64,000 nt of DNA, from the NCBI RefSeq assembly GCF_036038375.1, contig NZ_CP107935.1, positions 7,254,001-7,318,000 of the forward strand. Direction: 5' to 3'. Of this stretch, positions 1 to 7,575 are shown one piece after another. Source of the stretch: Streptomyces sp. NBC_00414. Lineage in GTDB: Bacteria > Actinomycetota > Actinomycetes > Streptomycetales > Streptomycetaceae. Position numbers and translations under genes: made by a program. Under the pieces are notes generated by a model. The model did not search any database. It was not told the DNA's origin and was given only the letters and a program-made list of their open reading frames with translations. The stretch's first letter is position 1. Each line of letters begins with the position of its first letter.

Positions 1-192
1 GCCTTCGAGGGGGAGGGGGATGTCGTCGACTGCGAGGGGGCCTCGCCGTGCCCGTTGCACACGGGGTGTCGGTTGCGGGTCGCCTTGCGGCGGGCTCAGG
101 AGGCCTTCTTCGTGTCCCTGGACCCGCTGACTGTCGCGGACGTGGTGGCTGCGCCGACGGGGCCGCTGCTGCTGGGCATCACCATGAGGTAG
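1..192 (+). CDS. nsrR: NsrR, Rrf2-family nitric-oxide sensor (3' end only)
   Basis: The open frame entering the window ends at the TAG at 190-192 and gives the last 63 residues of an Rrf2-family regulator. It contains the C-x5-C-x5-C cluster (CEGASPCPLHTGC) that binds the NO-sensitive [4Fe-4S] centre in NsrR, followed by the usual end, RRAQEAFFVSLDPLTVADVV. In Streptomyces, NsrR represses itself and flavohaemoglobin genes until nitric oxide damages the cluster. The neighbour is a convergent flavohaemoglobin gene whose promoter carries a matching dyad, which supports NsrR over other Rrf2 members such as IscR. The DNA-binding domain lies outside the window. Confidence 0.87.
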   Translation, partial: AFEGEGDVVDCEGASPCPLHTGCRLRVALRRAQEAFFVSLDPLTVADVVAAPTGPLLLGITMR

Positions 193-354
193 TCGCCCCT
201 CGGCGAATGCCTCCGACCACGGGCCGGCGGGGGTCGGCCGCGCCGTTCCCCGCGCCCCTTGGGAGCCTCGGGCCTGTGTCGGTCGGCTGTGGGCAAGTGG
301 GGCCCGCCAGCGCCCCTGTCGGGGCGCAGGTCGGCGTCGGCGCCAGCCCCCCTC

Positions 355-476
355 AGGGGCGCGGGGAACGGCGCAGGCTTTTGCTCTTAGGGGCGCGGGG
401 AACGGCGCAGTCTGTTGTCTTTGGGGGCGCGGGGAACGGCGCAGGCTTTTGCTCTTAGGGGCGCGGGGAACGGCGC
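355..476. repeat. 34-bp tandem repeat, 3.6 copies
   Basis: Units start at 355, 389, 423 and 457. Each contains GGGGCGCGGGGAACGGCGC, and the first and third units are identical over 33 of 34 bases. An inverted copy of the same core is at 240-259. The core recurs at 21951-21996 and 29753-29861, so this is a local expansion of a dispersed intergenic family. It fills the 193-539 gap between the convergent nsrR and hmp genes, where I see no gene and where it may help stop transcription. Confidence 0.85.
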
Positions 477-539
477 GGCCAACCCCCGCCGGCCCGCAGA
501 CAGGGCGTGACCCCAGCCCCCGGAGGGGCGCCGCCCGCG

Positions 540-1748
540 TCAGGGCCCGGGCTTCGCCAGCCAGAGGTCGGGACCGAACACCTCGTAGTGGATGTCGGCG
601 GGGTCGACCGACTTCTCCAGAAGCTGCGCCCGCACCGCCCGCATGAAGGGCAGCGGCCCGCACAGATACGCACGCGTACCCGGCAGAACCGCCACTCCGG
701 AGAGATCGACCCGCCCCCTGCGGTCGCCCGGACGGCCCGCCTCAGGCCGCTCGTACCAGAAGTGCGCCACCCCGTCCCCGAGCTTCGCCGCATACGCCTC
801 GTGCTCGTCGCGCAGAGCGTGCTCGGCGGGCGAGCGGTCCGCGTGCACCACGGTCACCGGGGCCCGATGGCCGGTCGCCACGAGCTGCTCCAGCATGGCG
901 ATCATCGGCGTCACGCCGATACCGGCGGAGGCGAGGAGCACCGGCGTCCGGGACCCGGCGTCGAGCACGAGATCGCCGTACGGGGCGGACACGTCGAGCG
1001 TGCTGCCGACGCGCACGCGCGCGTGGAGGTGGTTCGAGACCTCGCCGTCGGGCGCCGCCCCGCCGTGCACCCGCTTCACACCGATCCGCCGTACGGACGA
1101 GCCGGGCGCCCCGACGAGGCTGTACTGGCGGGTCTGGCGGGCCCCGTCCGGCAGCTCGACGCGTACGGAGACGTACTGGCCGGCCCGGAAGCCGGGCGCG
1201 GGGGAGCCGTCGGCCGGGCGGAGCAGGAAGGTGGCCACGTCCGCGGTCTCCTCAACGCGCTCGACGACCTCCCAGGGCCGCCACCCGCCCAGGCCGCCCT
1301 CCGCCTCGCTCGCCGCGTACAGCCGCTTCTCGACGGCGATGAGCGCGTTCGCCATCAGCCAGTACACCTCGGTCCAGGCGGCGGCGACCCGCGGGGTGAC
1401 CGCCTCGCCGAGGACGTCGGCGATGGCGGCGAAGAGGTGCTTGTGGACGACCGGGTACTGCTCGGGCGCGATGCCCAGCGAGGCGTGCTTGTGGGCGATG
1501 CGGTTCAGCATCGCGTCCGGCCGTACGCCCGGCTGCTCGACCAGCTGGGTGGCGAAGGCGGCGAAGGCGCCCGCCAGGGCCTGGCGCTGGGTGCCGGAGG
1601 CCTGGTTGCCGCGGTTGAAGAGGTCGCGCAGCAGCTCCGGATGGGCCGAGAAGAGGCCCGCGTAGAAGCGGTCGCTGATCTCTCCCAGGGCCCCGCCGAC
1701 GGCGGGAAGGGTGGCGCGGACGGTGGCGGCGGACTGCTCGGACAGCAT
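540..1748 (-). CDS. hmp: Flavohaemoglobin, nitric oxide dioxygenase
   Basis: This 402-residue protein has the full flavohaemoglobin layout. The N-terminal globin domain (about 1-140) includes the proximal-haem region IAHKHASLGI. A ferredoxin-reductase-type FAD domain follows, with RQYSLVG as its flavin signature. The C-terminal NAD(P)H domain has the nucleotide loop GIGVTPMIAML. The enzyme oxidises NO to nitrate using O2 and NAD(P)H in the cytosol. The ATG at 1748 is preceded by AGGAG. The promoter region holds a perfect dyad suited to NsrR, whose gene converges on this one, so NO-induced expression is expected. Confidence 0.95.
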   Translation of the reverse strand: MLSEQSAATVRATLPAVGGALGEISDRFYAGLFSAHPELLRDLFNRGNQASGTQRQALAGAFAAFATQLVEQPGVRPDAMLNRIAHKHASLGIAPEQYPVVHKHLFAAIADVLGEAVTPRVAAAWTEVYWLMANALIAVEKRLYAASEAEGGLGGWRPWEVVERVEETADVATFLLRPADGSPAPGFRAGQYVSVRVELPDGARQTRQYSLVGAPGSSVRRIGVKRVHGGAAPDGEVSNHLHARVRVGSTLDVSAPYGDLVLDAGSRTPVLLASAGIGVTPMIAMLEQLVATGHRAPVTVVHADRSPAEHALRDEHEAYAAKLGDGVAHFWYERPEAGRPGDRRGRVDLSGVAVLPGTRAYLCGPLPFMRAVRAQLLEKSVDPADIHYEVFGPDLWLAKPGP

Positions 1749-1785
1749 CGGGGCTCCTCAAGCTCGACTGCCCGCACCGTATTAA

Positions 1786-1808
1786 AACTTGCATCTCAAA
1801 TGCAAGTT
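1786..1808. promoter_or_regulatory. Candidate NsrR operator upstream of hmp
   Basis: Perfect inverted repeat AACTTGCAT-N5-ATGCAAGTT, 23 bp, 38 bases before the hmp start. Its size and AA...TT ends match known Streptomyces NsrR sites. It stands out as an AT-rich patch in GC-rich DNA. The rest of 1749-2078 holds no gene; it must carry the divergent promoters of hmp and glnA2. Confidence 0.8.
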
Positions 1809-2078
1809 ATAGAGGGAGGTGGGAGGGTGGGGCGGACGTGGGAGAGACGGCAGTGGGCGGCCATTACATGTGCGCCGTTCAGCGGGCAAGATGGGCGTCA
1901 GCGCAGTACACCTGCCGTGCGTGAGACGTTCGGGACGCGTTCGGGCGGAGGTCGGCCGGACGATCGGGGCCCGCAACGCGCATGAAATGCTGATGTGGTG
2001 TGATGCGCAGGTGTGCCCGACCGCCTCCCTGGGACGGGAGCAGGCGGCCTGACCAGCAAGATTGGGTGGAAGCGGAAG

Positions 2079-3440
2079 ATGGACAAGCAGCAGGAGTTCG
2101 TGCTCCGTACGTTGGAAGAGCGCGACATCCGTTTCGTACGCCTGTGGTTCACGGACGTGCTGGGCTTCCTCAAGTCCGTGGCGGTGGCCCCGGCGGAGCT
2201 GGAGCAGGCCTTCGACGAGGGCATCGGCTTCGACGGATCGGCCATCGAGGGCTTCGCCCGCGTCTACGAGTCCGACATGATCGCCAAGCCGGACCCGTCG
2301 ACCTTCCAGGTCCTGCCGTGGCGGGCCGAGGCCCCCGGCACCGCCCGGATGTTCTGCGACATCCTGATGCCGGACGGCTCGCCGTCCTTCGCGGACCCGA
2401 GGTACGTGCTGAAGCGGGCGCTGGCCAAGGCCTCCGACCTGGGCTTCACCTTCTACACGCACCCGGAGATCGAGTTCTTCCTGCTCAAGGACAAGCCGAC
2501 GGACGGCTCACGGCCGACCCCGGCGGACAACTCCGGCTACTTCGACCACACCCCGCACAACGTCGGCATGGACTTCCGCCGCCAGGCGATCACCATGCTG
2601 GAGTCGATGGGTATCTCGGTCGAGTTCTCGCACCACGAGGGCGCGCCGGGCCAGCAGGAGATCGACCTCCGGTACGCGGACGCGCTCTCCACGGCCGACA
2701 ACATCATGACGTTCCGGCTGGTCATGAAGCAGGTGGCGCTGGAGCAGGGCGTCCAGGCGACCTTCATGCCGAAGCCGTTCAGTGAGCACCCGGGCTCGGG
2801 CATGCACACCCACCTCTCCCTCTTCGAGGGCGACCGCAACGCGTTCTACGAGTCGGGTTCCGAGTACCAGCTCTCCAAGGTCGGCCGCTCCTTCATCGCG
2901 GGCCTGCTGAAGCACTCGGCGGAGATCGCCGCGATCACCAACCAGTGGGTCAACTCGTACAAGCGCATCTGGGGCGGCTCCGAGCGCACCGCGGGCGCCG
3001 GCGGCGAGGCCCCCTCGTACATCTGCTGGGGCCACAACAACCGCTCGGCCCTGGTCCGCGTCCCGATGTACAAGCCCGGCAAGACGGGCTCGGCGCGCGT
3101 GGAGGTCCGCTCCCTCGACTCGGGCGCGAACCCCTACCTGGCGTACGCGGTCCTGCTGGCCGCCGGCCTCAAGGGCATCGAGGAGGGCTACGAGCTGCCG
3201 CCCGGCGCCGACGACGACGTCTGGGCCCTCTCCGACGCCGAGCGCCGCGCGATGGGCATCGAGCCGCTGCCCCAGAACCTGGGCGAGTCCCTCACGCTCA
3301 TGGAGCGCAGCGAACTGGTCGCCGAGACGCTCGGCGAGCACGTCTTCGACTTCTTCCTGCGCAACAAGCGCCAGGAGTGGGAGGAGTACCGCTCCGAGGT
3401 GACGGCGTTCGAGCTGCGGAAGAACCTGCCGGTGCTGTAG
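2079..3440 (+). CDS. glnA2: Glutamine synthetase-like GlnA2 (gamma-glutamylpolyamine synthetase type)
   Basis: A 453-residue GSI-fold ligase. The N-terminal beta-grasp domain includes GFDGSAIEGF, and the catalytic domain has the HPEIEFFL, HTHLS and NNRSALVR-type segments of the family. The ATG at 2079 was chosen because the protein then starts like its orthologues (MDKQQEFVLRTLEERDI); an earlier in-frame start at 2013 would add an unrelated extension. The S. coelicolor orthologue is reported to glutamylate polyamines rather than assimilate ammonium, and I follow that by similarity. No adenylylation-type DLYELAPEE segment is present, so GlnE control is unlikely. A very strong hairpin follows the stop. 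Confidence 0.92.
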   Translation: MDKQQEFVLRTLEERDIRFVRLWFTDVLGFLKSVAVAPAELEQAFDEGIGFDGSAIEGFARVYESDMIAKPDPSTFQVLPWRAEAPGTARMFCDILMPDGSPSFADPRYVLKRALAKASDLGFTFYTHPEIEFFLLKDKPTDGSRPTPADNSGYFDHTPHNVGMDFRRQAITMLESMGISVEFSHHEGAPGQQEIDLRYADALSTADNIMTFRLVMKQVALEQGVQATFMPKPFSEHPGSGMHTHLSLFEGDRNAFYESGSEYQLSKVGRSFIAGLLKHSAEIAAITNQWVNSYKRIWGGSERTAGAGGEAPSYICWGHNNRSALVRVPMYKPGKTGSARVEVRSLDSGANPYLAYAVLLAAGLKGIEEGYELPPGADDDVWALSDAERRAMGIEPLPQNLGESLTLMERSELVAETLGEHVFDFFLRNKRQEWEEYRSEVTAFELRKNLPVL

Positions 3441-3460
3441 AGCAGGTCAGCGGGGTTTCC

Positions 3461-3521
3461 CGCCGGAACGACGGGTGGGGCCGACGGTCACTGACCGTCG
3501 GCCCCACCCGTCGTTCCGGCG
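3461..3521. terminator. 30-bp perfect hairpin after glnA2
   Basis: Arms 3461-3490 and 3492-3521 are exact reverse complements around a single central base, starting 20 bases after the glnA2 stop. There is no T-run, as is common in Streptomyces. The remaining gap to 3839 has no gene. It contains a possible promoter, CTGACA-N17-TATGCT, at 3609-3637. Confidence 0.85.
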
Positions 3522-3839
3522 CTCCCGGGCCGTGTCGCCGTCTGCCGAAGGGCCCGATGGACGGCCCGCCGCCGTCCTTTCAGGCAAACAGCCTTGCCCT
3601 TCGGCTTGCTGACAGCCCGTCGGCCGCCTCGTATGCTCACCCGAAAATCTTGTGTGTCGGATCCATGAGCAGTCGGACTTCGTCGACCGGATCTGTTGAA
3701 TTGCCCGCTATCGGCTGCGCCCGAGCGACAGGAGCGCGGCACGGGGAAGCCGTACGCGCAGTGACGCCCTGGTCCGCGTGAACTTTCCGGGGACAGCGAC
3801 GGGTCACGACATGGTCTCGGCATACGGCAAGGAGCGCCC

Positions 3840-5396
3840 ATGTACAGCCGGAACGGCCCCGCACGGCAGGCAGCCCAGAGTGAGGACGCGGCCAGACGTG
3901 GGTCGAGGGGAGTTCTTCGCCGTCCGGAGGACGACGTCGCCTTCGCCGCGGCCGCGCTGTCGTCGCGGCCGACGGCCGACTCGGTGGCCACCCTGCAGCG
4001 CGCCACGGGCAACGCGGCGGTGGTCGCCGCGTTGAGGGCACCGTCGGGCCCCAGCAGTTCCACGGATCTGCCGGTTCAGCGCGCCTACGACGACTCGGAC
4101 TACGACTCCGAGGAGGAGGAGCGCCGGCGTCGGCGCCGCCGCCGGAGCGTCTCGGTCGCCGCCCCGCCCCGTCGCCGCAGCGTCTCGGTCGCCCCGAGCG
4201 ACTACGAACACGTCGACACCAGCTACGCCACGCGCGATTCCATGGCCGGTGTGCCGGCTCGCAGGCAGCCGGGCCAGAACACGGTGATGGGCGGGTCGGC
4301 GAGCAACGCGATGCGGGCCGCCGGCCACCACCCGGGCGCTCCGTCGAGCTGGCTGCACGGTTCCGCCGCCTGGTCCCACGGTGACCCGGCGCACGGCACG
4401 CCGCAACGGCGCGACAACCTGTTCGCCGGCACCCAGGCGACCAACATGGAGCACCTCCGCCACGAGTCCGCCATCTCGGACCCTGCCCCCGGCGTCAGCG
4501 GCGGCATCGATGTGCTCGGGGCGCCGATCACGCAGATCGGCCTGCGCAACCGTCTCGGCCCCAACAATGTGTACGGACAGGCCGAATACTCTGTCCACTC
4601 TCCCTATGACCCCCAGGACAGCTACCGCAGGCGGCTCAACCCCCTCGACCCCCGGCCGGTCGGCGCGCGTGAACAGGCCGGAGACCTTCCGTCACGCGAG
4701 CGGATCCACCGTGTGGCCGAGGCCCAGCACATGCACATGACGATGGGAGCACTCCCTCCCGAGGCGGTCCCGCCCGAGTACCAGGCGTGGCAGCAGCGGC
4801 GCACCTCCGGCGCGCCGTCGTCCTCGACGGGCGGGGCCAACATCGTGAGCGGAGGCACACCCAGCTGGGCGAGCCCCGCACCGGTCCCCTCCCGGTCGTC
4901 GAGCACGAACAGGCACCGGAGCGGGAGTACGCACCGGAGCGGGAGTTCGCACCGGAGCAGCAGCCGGGACCGGAGCGCCGCCGGGCCGGTGCTCAGCCCG
5001 CCGCCGAGGGACCGTACGCGGCCGCCGATCAGCAACCCACAGCTCTGGCAGGCCGCCTCCAGCCGGAGCGGCCCCCCGCCTTCGATGTATCCGAGCCCTT
5101 CCATGCGTACGGCGCCCAGCCCCTTCCCCGCCTACAACGCGCCTCCCATTTCGTACGCGCCCCCGCCCTCGTTGTCGGCGGGCCGTCCCAACATCGTCAC
5201 CGCCGAGCCCAGGCCGCGGCTCAGCAGGCAGGACTCCCACCGCAGCGGCAGTCTCGCGCCGAGCAGGCCGAGCCTCGGCAGGTCGGACAGCCGCCTGGAC
5301 CGCTCCCTGTCACCAAGGGACCGCGACGACGACGGCCGCGGCAGGAGCCGTCAGCGGGACCGGGACGACGACCGCCCCACCTACTACCGGTACTGA
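3840..5396 (+). CDS. Possible eCIS cargo/toxin-like protein with low-complexity tail
   Basis: 518 residues. Residues 52-65 (LQRATGNAAVVAAL) followed by VQR at 79-81 match the N-terminal signature seen in actinobacterial proteins associated with extracellular contractile injection systems (eCIS). An acidic/arginine-rich stretch (82-103) follows. Residues 165-210 contain H/W-rich sequence and DNLFAGTQATNMEHLRHE, which resembles the N-x-x-x-x-T-x-x-x-N-x-x-H/E core of some secreted nuclease toxins; this is a weak, by-eye match. The last 180 residues are Ser/Arg/Pro low complexity with RS-type repeats. No signal peptide or eCIS structural gene is visible nearby. The ATG has AGGAG six bases upstream. 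Function is unproven. Confidence 0.6.
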   Translation: MYSRNGPARQAAQSEDAARRGSRGVLRRPEDDVAFAAAALSSRPTADSVATLQRATGNAAVVAALRAPSGPSSSTDLPVQRAYDDSDYDSEEEERRRRRRRRSVSVAAPPRRRSVSVAPSDYEHVDTSYATRDSMAGVPARRQPGQNTVMGGSASNAMRAAGHHPGAPSSWLHGSAAWSHGDPAHGTPQRRDNLFAGTQATNMEHLRHESAISDPAPGVSGGIDVLGAPITQIGLRNRLGPNNVYGQAEYSVHSPYDPQDSYRRRLNPLDPRPVGAREQAGDLPSRERIHRVAEAQHMHMTMGALPPEAVPPEYQAWQQRRTSGAPSSSTGGANIVSGGTPSWASPAPVPSRSSSTNRHRSGSTHRSGSSHRSSSRDRSAAGPVLSPPPRDRTRPPISNPQLWQAASSRSGPPPSMYPSPSMRTAPSPFPAYNAPPISYAPPPSLSAGRPNIVTAEPRPRLSRQDSHRSGSLAPSRPSLGRSDSRLDRSLSPRDRDDDGRGRSRQRDRDDDRPTYYRY

Positions 5397-5434
5397 GGCC
5401 TGACACCCGGATCCGGTGACCGGACCCGGCAACC

Positions 5435-5468
5435 CGAAGGGGCGGCCCCGCACGGGGCCGCCCCTTCG
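5435..5468. terminator. Hairpin terminator between convergent genes
   Basis: A 16-bp perfect stem, CGAAGGGGCGGCCCCG with a 2-base loop, lies 39 bases after the upstream gene and ahead of the 3' end of the convergent VOC gene. It is well placed to serve both. Confidence 0.8.
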
Positions 5469-5502
5469 TCTCGTCCGGGCCGGTGGACTGCCGCCCGGTG
5501 GG

Positions 5503-5940
5503 TTACGGCTGTTCCGCCTGGTCCGTCAGCAGCTTGTGCAGGGGCTTCGCCGCCCGCTCGCGGTACTCCTGGATGGCCCAGCCGTTGCCGTCCGGGTCGG
5601 TGAAGTGCATGAACGTGCCGCCGTCCTGAGGGGCGTACGCGACGGGCTCGCTGAGTTCCAGGCCCCGCGCGGTCAGTTCGTCGTACGCGGCCTTGGCGTC
5701 CGCGACGACCAACTGCATGCCGTGGTACGTGCCCGGTTGCGGGGTCCCGGACGGGATGGGCACGCCCTTGGAGAGCGCGATCGAACAGCCGGAACCGGGG
5801 GGTGTCAGCTGGACCACCCGCGCGCCCGGCATCACCTCCGTGTCGATGTCGACGTGGAAGCCCACCTTGTCCTCGTAGAAGGCCTTCGCCCGGTCGATGT
5901 CGGTGACCGGCAGCATGATCACTTCAAGGGCCATGTCCAT
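5503..5940 (-). CDS. VOC-family (glyoxalase/bleomycin-resistance fold) protein
   Basis: 145 residues, the usual length for a single-polypeptide VOC (vicinal oxygen chelate) protein built from two beta-alpha-beta-beta-beta repeats. Recognisable elements are the start LEVIMLPVTDIDRAKAFYED and the end FTDPDGNGWAIQEY, which carries the typical C-terminal metal-ligand Glu. The substrate cannot be told from sequence; family members isomerise, dioxygenate or bind small molecules. AGGAG precedes the ATG at 5940. It lies downstream of an HxlR regulator on the same strand, so the two may be co-transcribed. Confidence 0.85.
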   Translation of the reverse strand: MDMALEVIMLPVTDIDRAKAFYEDKVGFHVDIDTEVMPGARVVQLTPPGSGCSIALSKGVPIPSGTPQPGTYHGMQLVVADAKAAYDELTARGLELSEPVAYAPQDGGTFMHFTDPDGNGWAIQEYRERAAKPLHKLLTDQAEQP

Positions 5941-5959
5941 GGAACGACTCCTTTGCCGT

Positions 5960-6029
5960 ATGCCGTGCGTTTCGTGCCGTGCGTTTCGTGCCGTGGGTTC
6001 TGTGCCGTGCCTTCTGTGCAGTGCGTCGG
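5960..6029. repeat. 14-bp tandem repeat, five units
   Basis: Five imperfect copies of GTGCCGTGCGTTTC begin at 5960, 5974, 5988, 6002 and 6016. They fill most of the 102-base gap between the HxlR and VOC genes. Copy number may vary between strains and could alter VOC expression. Confidence 0.85.
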
Positions 6030-6042
6030 TCCTTCCGCGTGC

Positions 6043-6414
6043 TCAGGCGTGTGCGGTCTCGGCCGGGTCCACCGCCGCGGCGCCTTCGCGCCGCATCCGC
6101 TCCGTCCCCCAGACGCCGAGCGGCCCGAGCGCCTGGTTGAGCGTGCGCCCGTGCTCGGTCAGGGAGTACTCCACCCTCGGCGGCACCTCGGCATGGACCT
6201 CCCGGTGGACGAGACCGTCCTCCTCCATCTCCCGCAGGTGCTGCGTCAGCATCTTCTCGCTGACTCCCGGCAGGCCGCGACGGAGTTCGGCGAAACGGCG
6301 TACGCGATGGGTTTCGAGCTCCCAGAGGATCAGCCCCTTCCACTTGCCGCTCACCACGTCGAGCGCGGCGTCGATGCCGCAGATGTAAGGCCCGAGTCTC
6401 GGAGCCCTGGCCAT
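6043..6414 (-). CDS. HxlR-family transcriptional regulator
   Basis: 123 residues forming one winged helix of the HxlR type: GKWKGLILWELETHRVRRF, then the FAELRRGLPGVSEKMLTQHL recognition region and a wing at VPPRVEYSLTEHG. The N-terminal Cys in GPYICGIDAAL sits where redox- or electrophile-sensing members have their reactive cysteine, so thiol sensing is possible. The gene is divergent from an NAD(P)-dependent reductase and upstream of a VOC gene, the usual setting for an HxlR protein controlling detoxification enzymes. Confidence 0.9.
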   Translation of the reverse strand: MARAPRLGPYICGIDAALDVVSGKWKGLILWELETHRVRRFAELRRGLPGVSEKMLTQHLREMEEDGLVHREVHAEVPPRVEYSLTEHGRTLNQALGPLGVWGTERMRREGAAAVDPAETAHA

Positions 6415-6438
6415 CGTCGATCCCCTAACGAAAAGGTG

Positions 6439-6463
6439 AGTACCGCAGAAAATAGTGCGTACT
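6439..6463. promoter_or_regulatory. Candidate HxlR operator in divergent promoter
   Basis: AGTAC-N15-GTACT, an AT-rich interrupted dyad in the 59-base gap between the divergent HxlR and reductase genes. The position suits joint control of both genes. Short arms make this tentative. Confidence 0.45.
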
Positions 6464-6473
6464 TCCTAGATTA

Positions 6474-7406
6474 GTGAGGCTCTTCGAGCATGGAGGAGTG
6501 AACGAACGACAGAACTTCACCAGCAGCCCGAACAGCGCCGTCACCGTGATCGGTCTCGGTCCGATGGGCCGGGCGATGACCCGCACCCTCCTCACCGCCG
6601 GCCACCCCGTCACCGTCTGGAACCGCACCGCCGGCCGGGCCGACGGCCTCGTCACCGACGGAGCGACGCTCGCGGCGACACCCGTCGAGGCGGTCGAGGC
6701 GAGCGACCTCGTGATCCTCAGCCTCACCGACTACGCGGCGATGTACGACATCCTCGACGGCGCCACCGGATCGCTCGCCGGCCGGACGCTGGGCAACATG
6801 AGTTCCGACACCCCCGACCGCACACGCGAGGCGGCGGCCTGGGCGGCGGGGCACGGCGCCGCCTTCCTCACCGGAGGTGTCATGGTCCCCGCGCCGATGG
6901 TCGGCACGGCGGCGGCCCACGTCTACTACAGCGGCCCCGGCGAGGTGCTGGAGAGCAGGCTCGCGGCGTTGACACCGCTCGGGACACCGAAGTACCTGGG
7001 CGAGGACCCGGGCCTCGCCCAGTTGATGTACCAGGCCCAACTCGCGGTGTTCCTCACCACCCTGTCCGCGCTGATGCACGCCACCGCGATGCTGGGCAGC
7101 GCGGGCGTGAAGGCCGGGGAAGCACTGCCGGAGCTGCTCTCCTCCGCCGACTCGATCGGCGCGATCCTGCGGGCCGGTGAGGAGCACCCCGGCGCCGCGC
7201 TCGACGCGGGCGAGCACCCCGGCGACCTCAGCACCATCACCATGATGGGGGCGACGGCCGACCACATCGTCGAGACCAGCAGGTCCCTCGGCCTCGACCC
7301 GGCCCTCCCGCTGGCCGTGCGGGCGCACTACCGGCGCGCGATCGAGGACGGGCACGGCGGCGACAACTGGACCCGCGTCATCGACGGCATCCGGGAACCG
7401 CGCTGA
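6474..7406 (+). CDS. NAD(P)-dependent oxidoreductase, imine-reductase/HIBADH-like
   Basis: About 310 residues with an N-terminal Rossmann domain (VTVIGLGPMGRAMTRTLLTAG, NADP-type WNRT after strand 2) and an all-helical C-terminal dimer domain. It is closest to 6-phosphogluconate/3-hydroxyisobutyrate dehydrogenase relatives of the imine reductase type. The start is uncertain: GTG at 6474 would give an almost leaderless message, while GTG at 6498 has GGAGG only one base away. It is divergent from the HxlR gene and probably its target. The natural substrate is unknown. Confidence 0.8.
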   Translation: MRLFEHGGVNERQNFTSSPNSAVTVIGLGPMGRAMTRTLLTAGHPVTVWNRTAGRADGLVTDGATLAATPVEAVEASDLVILSLTDYAAMYDILDGATGSLAGRTLGNMSSDTPDRTREAAAWAAGHGAAFLTGGVMVPAPMVGTAAAHVYYSGPGEVLESRLAALTPLGTPKYLGEDPGLAQLMYQAQLAVFLTTLSALMHATAMLGSAGVKAGEALPELLSSADSIGAILRAGEEHPGAALDAGEHPGDLSTITMMGATADHIVETSRSLGLDPALPLAVRAHYRRAIEDGHGGDNWTRVIDGIREPR

Positions 7407-7575
7407 CCGGACGCGGGACCGGCGCGCACACCCCCCGGCCGTCCAGGCGCTTCCCCGCGCCTGTGCGGTTACGCTCGGAGTCGTACGACCTTGATCGCGT
7501 GGGCGACACCGCATGGCCGGCATCGCATGGGTGGCTCCGCGTGGGGTGACATCGCGGGGGATGGCGGAGGCCGGG

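Noticed and set aside
355..476. CRISPR-like array
   Set aside because: Units follow one another directly; the 'spacers' are parts of the same 34-bp repeat and no cas gene is present.
1782..2462. Minus-strand frame overlapping the start of glnA2
   Set aside because: It is mostly antisense to glnA2 and covers the NsrR operator; no protein family is seen.
5416..6474. Plus-strand frame across the VOC and HxlR genes
   Set aside because: It is antisense to two well-supported genes and runs through the tandem repeat; no family pattern.
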